DNA of 64,000 bases from Clostridia bacterium (lineage in GTDB: Bacteria > Bacillota > Clostridia > CAKSNL01 > HGM11501): assembly GCA_017411325.1 (NCBI GenBank), contig JAFQQJ010000039.1:124001-188000 (forward strand). The letters are read 5' to 3'. The notes under the pieces were generated by a model. The model worked only from the letters and a program-made list of their open reading frames with translations, was not told the origin of the DNA and ran no database searches. The position numbers and the translations under genes were made by a program. Of this stretch, positions 34,239 to 44,345 are shown in pieces. Position 1 is the stretch's first letter. Each line of letters opens with the position of its first letter.

Positions 34239-35360
34239 TTGAAACGACGAGGATTTAAGTATTTTCTTAATAATTTTGACTGGACGGTTTTTATTCCTGC
34301 TCTTTTATGCAGTCTTTTTGGTCTTGCGCTTATTTACAGTGCGGGGCTTGCTGCAGGAACAAGCAACCGAGATTTAATGGTGCAGTCCGTTGCTCTTGCT
34401 ATAGGCATACTTGGTATGGCTTTTACCTGCTATATCGACTATGATATACTGGACGCCCTGGGATGGGTTATCGGCGGTGTCGGAATAGCTGTGCTTGTAC
34501 TGGTACTTTTAATAGGTACGGGAGGAGAAGAAGTCGGAACAAAGGGATGGATTATTCTTGGCCCTGTCAGCGTGCAGCCTTCGGAATTTGCCAAAATAGC
34601 TTTTATAATTTCTATGTCAACGCATATAGCAAAGGTTGAAGAAAAAATTAACGAGCCTAAAAATTTAATTCTTCTGGTTATTCATTTTGCGGTTTTTGCG
34701 GGGCTTGTTCTTTGTCAGCCTGACTACGGAACCACCATGGTTTTTGCTTTCACGTTTATCGGAATGCTTTTTATGGCGGGAGTACGCCTTAAATATTTCG
34801 GAATGGCAATTCTTACGGCAATTGTAGCGGCAGTACCCGTCTGGACATTTGTCTTAAGTGATTTCCAGAGAGCGAGAATCTTTACTTTTTTGAATCCGGA
34901 GCTTTCACCGCTGGATGACGGTTATCAGGTATTACAGTCGTTGCTTGCCATAGGCTCGGGGCAGCTTACGGGTAACGGCTATATGAAGGGAAATCAGACG
35001 CAGATGGGATATCTTCCGCAGGCAAGAACAGACTTTATTTATTCTGTAGTCGGGGAGGAATTCGGCTTCCTCGGATGCGTAATAGTTCTTCTGCTTCTTC
35101 TTTTTATAATTTACAGATGCTTTGCTGCGGCAAAAAAGGCAAGGGACACTTTCGGAAGTATGCTCTGCATCGGGGTTGGGTGCTTTCTTTTATTCCATAC
35201 CATGGAAAATATCGGAATGTGTCTGAACCTTCTTCCCGTAACCGGAATCCCGCTTCCGTTTTTCAGTTCGGGAGGATCAAATCTTCTTGCATCTTATCTT
35301 GCTGTCGGACTTGTGCTTAATGTTAAGTTCCGTCACAAGGTGTACGGACTCTGGCTGTAA
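34239..35360 (+). CDS. rodA: Rod shape-determining SEDS protein RodA
   Basis: 373 aa, about ten membrane segments. SEDS glycosyltransferases polymerise lipid II during elongation with a class B PBP. TKGWIILGPVSVQPSEFAK, QPDYGTTM, LQSLLAIGSGQLTGNG, YLPQARTDFIYSVVGEEFG and GIPLPFFSSGGSN are the diagnostic stretches, with RodA-like rather than FtsW-like spacing. TTG 34239 is chosen with GGTGAT 4 nt upstream; GTG at 34230 is an in-frame alternative. A terminator follows at 35362. Confidence 0.88.
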   Translation: MKRRGFKYFLNNFDWTVFIPALLCSLFGLALIYSAGLAAGTSNRDLMVQSVALAIGILGMAFTCYIDYDILDALGWVIGGVGIAVLVLVLLIGTGGEEVGTKGWIILGPVSVQPSEFAKIAFIISMSTHIAKVEEKINEPKNLILLVIHFAVFAGLVLCQPDYGTTMVFAFTFIGMLFMAGVRLKYFGMAILTAIVAAVPVWTFVLSDFQRARIFTFLNPELSPLDDGYQVLQSLLAIGSGQLTGNGYMKGNQTQMGYLPQARTDFIYSVVGEEFGFLGCVIVLLLLLFIIYRCFAAAKKARDTFGSMLCIGVGCFLLFHTMENIGMCLNLLPVTGIPLPFFSSGGSNLLASYLAVGLVLNVKFRHKVYGLWL

Positions 35361-35361
35361 T

Positions 35362-35391
35362 AAAAAATGCTTGCTCTGCAAGCATTTTTTT
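35362..35391 (+). terminator. Intrinsic terminator after rodA
   Basis: 13-bp stem AAAAAATGCTTGC/GCAAGCATTTTTT with a TCT loop and T-run. Confidence 0.9.
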
Positions 35392-35449
35392 GTGGTGAAA
35401 TTTATACATAAACAGGCCGTAAAGCCGAGGATACTATGCAATAATACTA

Positions 35450-35478
35450 TTGAAAAAAATGTCATTTTATGCTATGAT
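35450..35478 (+). promoter_or_regulatory. Promoter for MATE-prmA-citrate synthase operon
   Basis: TTGAAA (35450-35455), 17-nt spacer, TATGAT (35473-35478), 18 nt before the ATG. Confidence 0.65.
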
Positions 35479-35496
35479 ATATATTGAGGTGGTTTG

Positions 35497-36870
35497 ATGC
35501 TTAAAAAAATATTTGCGCCTACGGATATGACGGTCGGAGCGCCGTGGAAAAGTATACTTATTTTCACGCTTCCGATGATAATAGGAAATATTGCTCAGCA
35601 GCTTTATAATACAGTTGACAGCATAGTTGTAGGCAAATATATCGGAGACAATGCTTTTGGAGCGGTAGGAACTGCAATGCCTCTTCTTAATCTGCTTTTG
35701 GTTCTTTTTATGGGGGTTTCCACCGGTGCCGGTGTTATGACGGCGCAGTATTTCGGCGCAAAAAACAGAGAGAAGCTTTCATACACAGTGGGAAATGCAA
35801 TAACGCTTACGGCTATATGCAGTGTTATACTTGTTATCGTGGCGGCACCGACATTAAGACCTATGATGGGGCTTTTGAAGGTGAAGCCTGAACATTTTGA
35901 CTGGTGCTATGACTATCTTATGATTTCAATCATCGGAATAGCAGGAATGGGATATTACAACATCTTAAGCGGAATCATACGGGGAATGGGAGATTCTGTT
36001 TCGGCACTTATTTATCTTCTTGTTGCGGCAGTTACCAATATTCTACTTGATATCGTGTTTGTTGCAAACCTTAAAATGGAAGTTGCCGGTGTTGCCCTTG
36101 CAACAATTATTTCACAGGTTTTATCTTCGGCTTTGTGCCTTATAAAGCTCAGCAGAATGAAAAACAACTTCGATTTCGGATTAAAATATCTGAAGCCTAA
36201 AAAAGAATATATGATGAAAATAATAACTCTTGGTGTTCCGTCGGGACTAACTCAGGCGATATTTTCTTCGGCGATGCTTATTGTTCAGGGGCTTACAAAC
36301 AGCTTTGATACCAACTTCGTAAATGCCAATATAATCATTATGCGTGTGGACGGCTTTGCTATGATGCCCAATTTTTCTTTCGGTATGGCTCTTACCACCT
36401 ACGCGGGACAGAATGTGGGTGCCAAGCTTTATGACAGAGTTACAAAGGGGGCAAAGCAGGGAACGCTTATGGCTTTCCTGTGCTCGGCAGCTATCACGGT
36501 AGTTATTCTCTTTTTCGGAAAAGGTCTTATGGGAATATTCACGGAAACCAAGGAACTTGTTGATTTAAGCTATTATCTTATGATGATTCTTGCACCGGGT
36601 TATCTTGCGGTTGCAATAACTCAGGGGCTTTCGGGAATTATGAGAGGTGCGGGAGATACAATGACACCTATGTGGATTTCTCTTATCACAACAGTAGCAT
36701 TAAGAGTTCCGCTGGCTTACGGCATATCTGAGCTGACTAAAACTGCAGCTCTTCCTTACGGAAGATTTGAATGTATACAGATATCCTTGCTTGCATCCTG
36801 GGTAATAGGAGCGGTTCTTACATTTGTTTTCTATGCTAAGGGCAGCTGGAAAAATAAGGCGATAAAATAA
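35497..36870 (+). CDS. MATE-family efflux transporter
   Basis: 457 aa with twelve predicted membrane segments in two related halves. MATE proteins export organic cations or drugs using Na+ or H+ gradients. The N-terminal PMIIGNIAQQLYNTVDSIVVG and the second-half GLSGIMRGAGDTMTPMWIS are typical. ATG 35497 follows GAGGTGG; an in-frame TTG directly before it is less likely. It starts an operon with prmA and citrate synthase, a placement without clear functional logic. Confidence 0.9.
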   Translation: MLKKIFAPTDMTVGAPWKSILIFTLPMIIGNIAQQLYNTVDSIVVGKYIGDNAFGAVGTAMPLLNLLLVLFMGVSTGAGVMTAQYFGAKNREKLSYTVGNAITLTAICSVILVIVAAPTLRPMMGLLKVKPEHFDWCYDYLMISIIGIAGMGYYNILSGIIRGMGDSVSALIYLLVAAVTNILLDIVFVANLKMEVAGVALATIISQVLSSALCLIKLSRMKNNFDFGLKYLKPKKEYMMKIITLGVPSGLTQAIFSSAMLIVQGLTNSFDTNFVNANIIIMRVDGFAMMPNFSFGMALTTYAGQNVGAKLYDRVTKGAKQGTLMAFLCSAAITVVILFFGKGLMGIFTETKELVDLSYYLMMILAPGYLAVAITQGLSGIMRGAGDTMTPMWISLITTVALRVPLAYGISELTKTAALPYGRFECIQISLLASWVIGAVLTFVFYAKGSWKNKAIK

Positions 36871-36881
36871 GGAGAATAATT

Positions 36882-37826
36882 ATGGATTATACTAAAGTTA
36901 CGATATATACAAACAGCGAAGGCGTCGAACTTGTGAGCGCCTCTCTTTACGACCTCGGAATATTAGGCGTTCAGATAATGGATAAAAATGACTTTGAAGA
37001 GTTTATGAGTCAGAATTTAAGAGCCTGGGATATGGTTGACGAGGAGCTTATAAGTTCTATGATGTCAAAGGAAACGCAGGTTTCTTTCTATCTTGAAAAC
37101 AATGATGAGCTTGGCGGGATGCTTGAAAATGTTCGCTCTATGGCGAAAGAACTTTCAAAAGCCGGTGAATACGGCAGAATGAAGGTTGAAGAGACAGCCG
37201 TAAAAGAGGAAGACTGGGCAAACAACTGGAAGAAATACTATAAGCCCTTGAGAATAGGTGAGCATATTGTTATAAAGCCCACCTGGGAAGAAGCCGAGCT
37301 TAAGGAAAACGATGTTATTGTTGAGCTTGATCCCGGTATGGCATTCGGCACGGGAAGCCATGCAAGCACTCATATGTGTCTTGAATTTCTTGAAAAAACC
37401 ATCAAAAAAGGAGATAAGGTTCTGGATATCGGAACAGGCAGCGGAATTCTGGGTATTGCTGCATTAAAGCTTGGTGCAGAAAGTGTTACAGCGGTAGACA
37501 TAGATCCTCTGGCGGTTAAAACGGCAAAGGAAAATGCTCTTCTTAACGGATATTCCGAGCCTGAATTTACCGTTTTCGAAGGAGACCTTGCAGATAAGGT
37601 AACAGGAGAATATGATGTGGTTTTAGCAAATATAGTTGCGGATATCATATGTGAGCTTTCCGAAAATGTATGTAAATACATAAAGAAGGATGGAAAATTC
37701 ATTACATCGGGAATAATTGATTTCAAGGCTGAAAAAGTTAAAACAGCTCTTAAGGATAACGGAATAAATATTCTTGAGGGAAAAAATCAGAAGGATTGGC
37801 ATTCCTTTTTATGCGACAAAGCCTGA
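36882..37826 (+). CDS. prmA: Ribosomal protein L11 methyltransferase
   Basis: 314 aa. PrmA trimethylates L11 using S-adenosylmethionine. The N-terminal substrate-recognition domain (about 1-110) precedes a Rossmann methyltransferase core: AFGTGSHAST, the SAM motif VLDIGTGSGILG, TAVDIDPLAV, and the post-motif LANIVADI characteristic of PrmA. It lies 11 nt after the MATE gene, with AAGGAG before the ATG. Confidence 0.92.
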   Translation: MDYTKVTIYTNSEGVELVSASLYDLGILGVQIMDKNDFEEFMSQNLRAWDMVDEELISSMMSKETQVSFYLENNDELGGMLENVRSMAKELSKAGEYGRMKVEETAVKEEDWANNWKKYYKPLRIGEHIVIKPTWEEAELKENDVIVELDPGMAFGTGSHASTHMCLEFLEKTIKKGDKVLDIGTGSGILGIAALKLGAESVTAVDIDPLAVKTAKENALLNGYSEPEFTVFEGDLADKVTGEYDVVLANIVADIICELSENVCKYIKKDGKFITSGIIDFKAEKVKTALKDNGINILEGKNQKDWHSFLCDKA

Positions 37827-37850
37827 AACTGACTGAAAGGAATTGATTTT

Positions 37851-39188
37851 ATGAATATTTATGACAGCGCATTTATAGAAAAACTCAGAGGGGTATATTC
37901 CATAAGTCCCGAAACTTATGAGAAGTATGATGTAAAAAGAGGTCTTCGTAACAAGGACGGCACAGGTGTTCTTGTCGGCCTTACCTCAATCGGTGATGTA
38001 AGGGGTTACATTATTGAGGAAAAGGATAAAATAAACGTGCCCGGTAAACTTACTTACCGCGGTGTGAATATGGTTGATATTTACAAGGAAAATGAAAAAA
38101 GGGGAAGACACGCCTTTGAGGAAACCATATATCTTATTCTTATGGGAGAGCTTCCGACAAAGGAAGAGCTTGCTGAATTTAAGCAGATTCTTGCCGAAAA
38201 CCGTGAGCTTCCTCCCGGATTCACAGAGGATATGATTCTTAAAGCACCCAGTCCCAATATTATGAATAAGCTGGCGCGTGCGGTGCTTGCATCCTATTCA
38301 TATGATAAAAACCCCGATAGCCTGTCACTTGATAATCTTCTCCGTCAGTCAATCGAGCTTATTGCAAGATTCCCTTCCATGACGGCGTACGGTTATCAGG
38401 CTAAAAAGCACTATTATGATCATGACAGCTTATATCTTCACAGCCCCAGACCTGATTATGATACTGCGGAAAATGTCCTTCATATGATAAGAAGAGACAA
38501 TAAATTTACGGAGCTTGAGGCTGAGATACTGGATCTTCTTTTGGTAATACACGCCGAGCATGGTGGCGGTAATAACTCTACCTTTGCAACCCACGTTGTA
38601 TCTTCCAGCGGAACAGATACCTACAGCGCAATTGCTGCGGCAGTGGGCTCTCTCAAAGGTCCGAAGCACGGCGGAGCAAATGCCAAGGTTACGGGTATGG
38701 TTGAGGAAATCAAGGCCTCCTGTGACTGGAAGGATGAAGGAGCTCTCAAGGATTATCTTGTAAAGATAATAAACAAGGAAGCCTATGACAAAACAGGTCT
38801 TGTATATGGTATGGGACATGCAATTTACACGTTAAGCGATCCGAGATCAATGCTTCTTAAGGAAAAGGCAAAGGAACTTGCTTATCACATAGGCAAAGAA
38901 AAAGAGTTTGAAATGTATGACAGAATTGAAACTCTTACACCGGAAATTTTCAATGAGCTTCGCGGAAATAAAAAGCACCTCTGTGCCAATGTAGACCTTT
39001 ATTCGGGATTTGTTTACAGTATGCTTGGTATCCCGGAAGAACTTTATACTCCGCTTTTCGCCATTGCGAGGGTGCCCAGCTGGTGTGCTCACCGTATGGA
39101 GGAAATTATTGCCGGAGGAAAGATAATCCGTCCTGCATATAAGAGCGTTAGCATAAAGAGACCTTATGTTCCGATGGAAGACAGGTAA
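37851..39188 (+). CDS. Citrate/2-methylcitrate synthase
   Basis: 445 aa. It condenses acetyl-CoA (or propionyl-CoA) with oxaloacetate. Key segments are HAEHGGGNNSTF with the first catalytic His, KGPKHGGANAKV, GMGHAIYTLSDPR with the second His, and CANVDLYSGFVY with the catalytic Asp. It resembles the type often found in anaerobic Firmicutes, where it feeds glutamate synthesis rather than a full TCA cycle. No aconitase or isocitrate dehydrogenase is nearby. It is 24 nt after prmA. Confidence 0.9.
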   Translation: MNIYDSAFIEKLRGVYSISPETYEKYDVKRGLRNKDGTGVLVGLTSIGDVRGYIIEEKDKINVPGKLTYRGVNMVDIYKENEKRGRHAFEETIYLILMGELPTKEELAEFKQILAENRELPPGFTEDMILKAPSPNIMNKLARAVLASYSYDKNPDSLSLDNLLRQSIELIARFPSMTAYGYQAKKHYYDHDSLYLHSPRPDYDTAENVLHMIRRDNKFTELEAEILDLLLVIHAEHGGGNNSTFATHVVSSSGTDTYSAIAAAVGSLKGPKHGGANAKVTGMVEEIKASCDWKDEGALKDYLVKIINKEAYDKTGLVYGMGHAIYTLSDPRSMLLKEKAKELAYHIGKEKEFEMYDRIETLTPEIFNELRGNKKHLCANVDLYSGFVYSMLGIPEELYTPLFAIARVPSWCAHRMEEIIAGGKIIRPAYKSVSIKRPYVPMEDR

Positions 39189-39191
39189 TTA

Positions 39192-39214
39192 TGAGGCGTA
39201 CTGAGTACGCCTCA
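39192..39214 (+). other. Intercistronic hairpin between citrate synthase and rqcH
   Basis: A perfect 10-bp stem TGAGGCGTAC/GTACGCCTCA with a TGA loop, without a T-run. It is therefore more likely an RNA stability or processing element, or a weak pause site, than a terminator. Confidence 0.55.
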
Positions 39215-39236
39215 AAACATATAAGGAAGTGATTTT

Positions 39237-40883
39237 ATGCCTCTTGACGGCATAACTTTATGTGCGGTAATCAAGGAACTCTCATGCCTTGAAGGCGCAT
39301 CTGTTCAGAAGGTGCATCAGCCTGAAAGGGATGAAATCCTTTTGATGCTTCACACAAAAAACGGAAACAAGAAGCTTCTCGTCAGTGCGAGCCCTCAAAG
39401 CCCCAGGCTTCACATTACGGAAGGAAGCTATAAAAATCCCGAAACCTCACCGATGTTCTGTATGCTTTTGCGAAAACATTTTACGGGCGGAAAGATTCTT
39501 TCTTTTACCCAGTCTTCTCTTGACAGGGCAGTTGATATCGCTTTTGAGTGTCATAACGAGCTGGGAGATACCGTCAAAAAACACATAATAGTTGAAATTA
39601 TGGGACGAAATTCCAATCTTATTGTTACGGATGAAAACTATAAAATTTATGATTGTTTACGAAAAAATGATTTATCACGGGATACTGAACGTATGATGAT
39701 GCCGGGCTTTACCTATACTTTTCCCGAGAACACAGGCAAGTGTGATATATTAAAATCCGCAAAAGAGGAGATAGAAGCTCTGCTGAGGGAAGAAACAAGA
39801 CAGGAATTAACGAATCTTTTTACGGGATTTTCTCCTTTGGCGAACAGAGAGGCAGAGCATTCGGGAAATGTTTCGGAGTATGTACTCGGAATAAAGGAGA
39901 AACTTGAAAAAAGTGAATTTTCACCGACACTGGTTTTAGGCGAAGAAAAGCCTTTGGATTTCTGGTGCTTTGACATAAAAGAGTATGGGCAGGGCGTCGA
40001 AATTAAAAAATATGAAACCATCGGAGAAGCGATGGAGGCATATTACTTTGAAAAATCATTTGCCGAGCATATGAAGCAGAAAAATTCTTCTCTGACAAAG
40101 CTTGTTACGAATCTTCTTACCAGGGCAGAACGTAAACTCAAGCTTCAGTATAAAGAGCTTACTGAAGCCGGTAAGAAAGAGGAATTCAAGGTTATGGGAG
40201 ATTTGATTACAGCCAATCTTTATAAAATAAAAGAGGGCGATAAGATCGCAGAGGTTTCCGATTGGTCGACGGGTGAAGAGAAAATTTTGCATATTCCCAT
40301 GGATGAGAGTATTTCTCCTTCCGATAATGCGCAGAGATATTATAAAAAATATGCAAAGGCAAAGCACGCGGAAATTGTAATAGGAGAGCAGATTGAAAAT
40401 ACGATAAAGGAAACAGAATATTTGAAAAGCGTGCTTCAATCGGTTTCTGATGCGGAAAATATGGATGATATCGCTCAGATAAAGGAAGAACTGGCAGAAG
40501 GCGGATATATTAAAGCAGAAGGCGGAAAAAAGAAAAAGGAATCCTCTTCAAAACCCCTTGAATTTTCATTTGAAGGCTTTAATATTTATGTGGGAAAAAA
40601 CAACAAGCAAAATGATTTGCTTACCCTTAAAACAGCAAGGGCGTATGACATATGGCTCCATGTAAAAAATAATGCCGGAAGCCACGTTATTATTGAAGCA
40701 AAGGGTGAAGAGATTCCGCCGTCTGTAATAGAATATGCTGCAAATCTGGCTGCGATACACAGTAAAGCTAAGGGAGCACCTAAAACGGAGGTTGATTATA
40801 CATTTGTGAAGTATGTGAAAAAGCCTCAGGGAGCAAAGCCCGGTATGGTAATCTATACAGACTATAAAACCTGTATTATATGA
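39237..40883 (+). CDS. rqcH: NFACT-family ribosome quality-control protein RqcH
   Basis: 548 aa. RqcH binds stalled 50S subunits and, with tRNA-Ala, adds C-terminal alanine tails to stuck peptides. Older annotations call the family fibronectin-binding proteins. Domain order is NFACT-N (about 1-200; DGITLCAVIKEL, FCMLLRKHFTGG), a helical coiled-coil region (about 265-420), and NFACT-R (about 440-548) with the RAYDIWLHVKN signature. The length is near the family norm. It is probably cotranscribed with the citrate synthase across a hairpin. Confidence 0.9.
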   Translation: MPLDGITLCAVIKELSCLEGASVQKVHQPERDEILLMLHTKNGNKKLLVSASPQSPRLHITEGSYKNPETSPMFCMLLRKHFTGGKILSFTQSSLDRAVDIAFECHNELGDTVKKHIIVEIMGRNSNLIVTDENYKIYDCLRKNDLSRDTERMMMPGFTYTFPENTGKCDILKSAKEEIEALLREETRQELTNLFTGFSPLANREAEHSGNVSEYVLGIKEKLEKSEFSPTLVLGEEKPLDFWCFDIKEYGQGVEIKKYETIGEAMEAYYFEKSFAEHMKQKNSSLTKLVTNLLTRAERKLKLQYKELTEAGKKEEFKVMGDLITANLYKIKEGDKIAEVSDWSTGEEKILHIPMDESISPSDNAQRYYKKYAKAKHAEIVIGEQIENTIKETEYLKSVLQSVSDAENMDDIAQIKEELAEGGYIKAEGGKKKKESSSKPLEFSFEGFNIYVGKNNKQNDLLTLKTARAYDIWLHVKNNAGSHVIIEAKGEEIPPSVIEYAANLAAIHSKAKGAPKTEVDYTFVKYVKKPQGAKPGMVIYTDYKTCII

Positions 40884-40929
40884 AATAATCCTTTTCAATG
40901 CATTTTGCGTTGAAAAGGATTATTTTTTT
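40884..40929 (+). terminator. Intrinsic terminator after rqcH
   Basis: 15-bp stem (40884-40898 with 40910-40924), 11-nt loop, followed by T5. Confidence 0.9.
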
Positions 40930-40930
40930 A

Positions 40931-40959
40931 TTGACAAACAATTATCAAAGTGCTATAAT
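40931..40959 (+). promoter_or_regulatory. Consensus promoter for pyrophosphatase gene
   Basis: TTGACA (40931-40936), 17-nt spacer, TATAAT (40954-40959): an exact sigma-A consensus. Confidence 0.88.
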
Positions 40960-41014
40960 GATTTAATATTTTAATGGTGAATTATTTAACGAAGTGAGTA
41001 GAGGAGACAGATCT

Positions 41015-43003
41015 ATGACGAAAGTATTATATTTTTCCGTTGTATCGGCATTGATTGCTTTGCTTTTTGCGGTTATTACAGCTTTGCATATCGCAAAGAA
41101 AGATTCCGGAAACGAGAAAATGCGAAAGATTGCGAAATACATAGCAGACGGTGCAATGGCTTTTATTAAGCGGGAGTACAGTGTGATTGTGATATTTATG
41201 GTATTGCTTGCGATAATAATAGCTGTGCTTTTGGGAGCAGGAACTGCGGCTTGCTTTGTGTTCGGAGCATTAAGCTCGATGCTTGCGGGATTTATCGGAA
41301 TGAAAGTTGCGACACTCGCCAATGTGAGGACTGCTAAGGCTGCGGAAGCAGGACTTCATCCGGCACTTAAGATAGCGTTCTCCGGCGGAAGCGTTATGGG
41401 ACTTTGCGTAGTAGGGCTCGGCCTTTTCGGTATAACGGTTTCCTGGATGATTTTCAGGGATAGTGTTGAAGCTGTCAACATAATTACGGGTTATTCGCTT
41501 GGTGCAAGCTTTATCGCACTTTTTTCAAGAGTAGGCGGCGGTATTTATACCAAGGCGGCTGATGTTGGAGCAGACCTTGTGGGTAAGGTTGAAGCGGGTA
41601 TCCCGGAGGACGATCCGAGAAATCCTGCGGTTATTGCGGACAATGTGGGAGACAATGTGGGTGATGTTGCCGGTATGGGAGCAGACCTTTTTGAATCATA
41701 TGTCGGCTCGGTTATATCTGTTATTTCGCTTGCGATGCTTGCTCTCGGAAATGCAGCGCAGCTTAGGGAAGGATATATTGTTTATACTTTCAGCCTTGCT
41801 GCCACCGGAATTCTTGCTTCTTTAATAGGTACGATATTTGTTAAAGCTATGAAAAATATCGCACCTCAGAAGGCTCTTAATATCGGAGAATACAGTTCGA
41901 TGCTTCTTTTTGCCATAGCAGCCGTTGTATTAAGCAAAACCGTTTTAGGTTCATATAATCCTGCAATTGTTGTAATATCAGGTCTTATTGCGGGAGGTGC
42001 AATAGGAAAGGTTACAGAGATTTACACATCGTCTGATTATAATAGCGTACGGGGAATTGCGGAACAATCAAAAACCGGTGCTGCAACGAATATAATTTCC
42101 GGACTTTCTGTTGGTATGATGAGCACGGCTGTGCCGATTATTATTATAGGAATAGCGATATATCTGGCTGATTTGTTTGATCCTTCAATGGGTGTGGGCC
42201 TTGTTGCTGTAGGTATGCTTGCTACAACGGGAATGACTGTTGCTGTTGATGCATACGGCCCTATCGCAGATAATGCCGGAGGTATTGCGGAAATGTCCGG
42301 TATGCCTGAAAGTGTCAGAAAAAATACTGACAGCCTTGATGCTGTAGGAAATACAACGGCGGCAATCGGAAAAGGCTTTGCGATAGGAAGTGCGGCACTT
42401 ACTGCAATAGCGCTTTTTAAGTCTTTCTGTGCAGCATCCGGTCTTCAGGGAATCGATATTGCCCGTCCCAAAACAGTTATTGGTCTTCTTATCGGAGCAA
42501 TGCTTCCGTTTTTATTCTCGGCACTTACAATCAATGCCGTATCCAAAGCGGCAAATGCTATGATACTTGAAGTCAGAAGACAGTTTAAGGAGATAGCGGG
42601 AATACTTATGGGTACAGCGGAACCCGATTATGTAAAGTGCGTTGATATAAGCACAGGTGCAGCGCTTAAAAGTATGGTAATTCCTGCCGTTCTTGCAGTA
42701 GCGGCACCGTTGATTGTAGGGCTGTCCCTTGGAGCTGAAGCTCTCGGAGGATTGCTTGCGGGTGCTCTTGCCGGAGGTGTAATGCTTGCGATATTTATGT
42801 CCAATTCCGGAGGAGCCTGGGACAACGCAAAAAAACACATAGAAACCGGTGATTGCGGAGGAAAGGGAAGCGAAGCACATAAGGCGTCTGTAATAGGCGA
42901 TACCGTGGGCGATCCCTTAAAGGATACCGCAGGACCTTCAATAAATATACTTATTAAGCTTATGAGCATTGTTGCTCTGGTTTTTGCACCGCTGTTTATG
43001 TAA
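41015..43003 (+). CDS. hppA: Membrane-bound ion-translocating pyrophosphatase
   Basis: 662 aa, about sixteen membrane segments. It couples PPi hydrolysis to H+ and/or Na+ pumping. Catalytic segments are [20 protein letters not shown] and [19 protein letters not shown], and [16 protein letters not shown] near the C-terminus. The [10 protein letters not shown] stretch carries Ala where K+-independent enzymes have Lys, which points to a K+-dependent enzyme. Whether it pumps Na+ cannot be settled by eye. The start is ATG 41015 with GAGGAG 8 nt upstream; a GTG 21 nt earlier is less likely. It is monocistronic. Confidence 0.93.
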   Translation: MTKVLYFSVVSALIALLFAVITALHIAKKDSGNEKMRKIAKYIADGAMAFIKREYSVIVIFMVLLAIIIAVLLGAGTAACFVFGALSSMLAGFIGMKVATLANVRTAKAAEAGLHPALKIAFSGGSVMGLCVVGLGLFGITVSWMIFRDSVEAVNIITGYSLGASFIALFSRVGGGIYTKAADVGADLVGKVEAGIPEDDPRNPAVIADNVGDNVGDVAGMGADLFESYVGSVISVISLAMLALGNAAQLREGYIVYTFSLAATGILASLIGTIFVKAMKNIAPQKALNIGEYSSMLLFAIAAVVLSKTVLGSYNPAIVVISGLIAGGAIGKVTEIYTSSDYNSVRGIAEQSKTGAATNIISGLSVGMMSTAVPIIIIGIAIYLADLFDPSMGVGLVAVGMLATTGMTVAVDAYGPIADNAGGIAEMSGMPESVRKNTDSLDAVGNTTAAIGKGFAIGSAALTAIALFKSFCAASGLQGIDIARPKTVIGLLIGAMLPFLFSALTINAVSKAANAMILEVRRQFKEIAGILMGTAEPDYVKCVDISTGAALKSMVIPAVLAVAAPLIVGLSLGAEALGGLLAGALAGGVMLAIFMSNSGGAWDNAKKHIETGDCGGKGSEAHKASVIGDTVGDPLKDTAGPSINILIKLMSIVALVFAPLFM

Positions 43004-43006
43004 TAT

Positions 43007-43032
43007 AAAAGAGCCTTTCGGGGCTCTTTTAA
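43007..43032 (+). terminator. Intrinsic terminator after hppA
   Basis: 9-bp stem AAAAGAGCC/GGCTCTTTT with a TTTCGG loop. Confidence 0.85.
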
Positions 43033-43045
43033 TTTGCTCTTTGCC

Positions 43046-43074
43046 TTGACATTAGTGTAAAGGTTTGGTATAAT
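43046..43074 (+). promoter_or_regulatory. Consensus promoter for UDP-GlcNAc 2-epimerase gene
   Basis: TTGACA (43046-43051), 17-nt spacer, TATAAT (43069-43074): an exact consensus. Confidence 0.88.
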
Positions 43075-43106
43075 CTTATAAGAATAAAACGGAAAGAAGG
43101 AGTCAG

Positions 43107-44198
43107 ATGAAGAAAGTAATGCTTGTTTTCGGTACCAGACCGGAAGCTATTAAAATGTGTCCTCTGGTAAACGAACTAAAATCAAGAAAGAACATTGAAA
43201 CCGTGGTTTGCGTAACAGGACAGCACAGACAGATGCTTGATCAGGTGCTTGAGGCTTTTTCGGTTGTTCCGGATTACGATCTTTCGATTATGAAGGATAA
43301 ACAGACTCTTTTTGATATAACAACAAATATATTAAACGGAATAAAGGGGGTTCTCGAAGAAGTCGGGCCTGATGTAGTGCTTGTACACGGAGATACTTCC
43401 ACAACCTTTGTTACAGCACTTGCGTGTTTCTATCTGCAGATTCCCGTGGGGCATGTTGAAGCGGGCTTAAGAACCTACAACATATATTCTCCGTTCCCGG
43501 AGGAATTTAACCGTCAGGCTGTAGGTATTGTAGCGAAGTATAATTTTTCTCCGACAGAGCTTTCTAAGGAAAATCTCCTTAAAGAAGGAAAGAATCCTGA
43601 AAGCATCTATGTTACCGGCAATACCGCAATTGATGCTCTTAAAACTACTGTAAGAGAGGATTATACCCATCCTGAGCTTGAATGGGCAAAAGGATCCAGA
43701 CTTATTACCATAACGGCACACAGAAGAGAAAACCTCGGTGAGCCGATGCACAATATGTTCCGTGCGATAAGAAGAATTATGGACGAGCATCCGGACGTAA
43801 AGGCGATTTATCCGATTCATATGAATCCTGTTGTGCGAAAAGCAGCAGAGGATGAACTTGGCGGATGCGACAGAATAAGAATAATTGAACCGCTTGAGGT
43901 TTTGGATTTCCACAATTTTCTTGCACGAAGCTACCTTATACTTACAGATTCCGGAGGAATTCAGGAAGAAGCACCTTCTCTGGGTAAGCCTGTGCTTGTT
44001 ATGCGTGATACAACCGAGCGTCCCGAGGGAATAGCGGCAGGAACCTTAAAGCTTGTAGGAACGGATGAAACTGTTATTTACGAAAATTTCAAGGAGCTTC
44101 TTGAAAACAAAGAGGCATACGAAAAAATGAGTAAGGCATCCAATCCTTACGGAGACGGTTTTGCATGCAAGAGAATCGCTGATATACTCGAAAAATAA
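43107..44198 (+). CDS. wecB: UDP-N-acetylglucosamine 2-epimerase, non-hydrolysing
   Basis: 363 aa. It interconverts UDP-GlcNAc and UDP-ManNAc for teichoic acid linkage units or other surface polymers. [38 protein letters not shown], and the UDP-binding [20 protein letters not shown] stretch match the GT-B-fold family. The length is typical. The gene sits alone between its own promoter and terminator. The product name mnaA is equally usable. Confidence 0.93.
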   Translation: MKKVMLVFGTRPEAIKMCPLVNELKSRKNIETVVCVTGQHRQMLDQVLEAFSVVPDYDLSIMKDKQTLFDITTNILNGIKGVLEEVGPDVVLVHGDTSTTFVTALACFYLQIPVGHVEAGLRTYNIYSPFPEEFNRQAVGIVAKYNFSPTELSKENLLKEGKNPESIYVTGNTAIDALKTTVREDYTHPELEWAKGSRLITITAHRRENLGEPMHNMFRAIRRIMDEHPDVKAIYPIHMNPVVRKAAEDELGGCDRIRIIEPLEVLDFHNFLARSYLILTDSGGIQEEAPSLGKPVLVMRDTTERPEGIAAGTLKLVGTDETVIYENFKELLENKEAYEKMSKASNPYGDGFACKRIADILEK

Positions 44199-44202
44199 TT
44201 AT

Positions 44203-44236
44203 AAATGCAACATTTTTTTATGTTGCATTTATTTTT
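44203..44236 (+). terminator. Intrinsic terminator after epimerase gene
   Basis: 11-bp stem AAATGCAACAT/ATGTTGCATTT with a T6 loop, then ATTTTT. Confidence 0.85.
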
Positions 44237-44256
44237 GAAAAAAATTAAAAAAACTC

Positions 44257-44285
44257 TTCCATATTTGAAAAAAATGTAGTATAAT
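44257..44285 (+). promoter_or_regulatory. Promoter for cdaA-cdaR
   Basis: Strong -10 TATAAT (44280-44285) with a weak -35 TTCCAT (44257-44262) at 17-nt spacing. Confidence 0.5.
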
Positions 44286-44345
44286 AGTGTATGAATATTT
44301 ATTTCCCTGAAGGGAACAGCATATGAGACAGAAGGAGGGGTATTG

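Noticed and set aside
39192-39214. Terminator between citrate synthase and rqcH
   Set aside because: The hairpin has no T-run, so it was listed only as an intercistronic hairpin.
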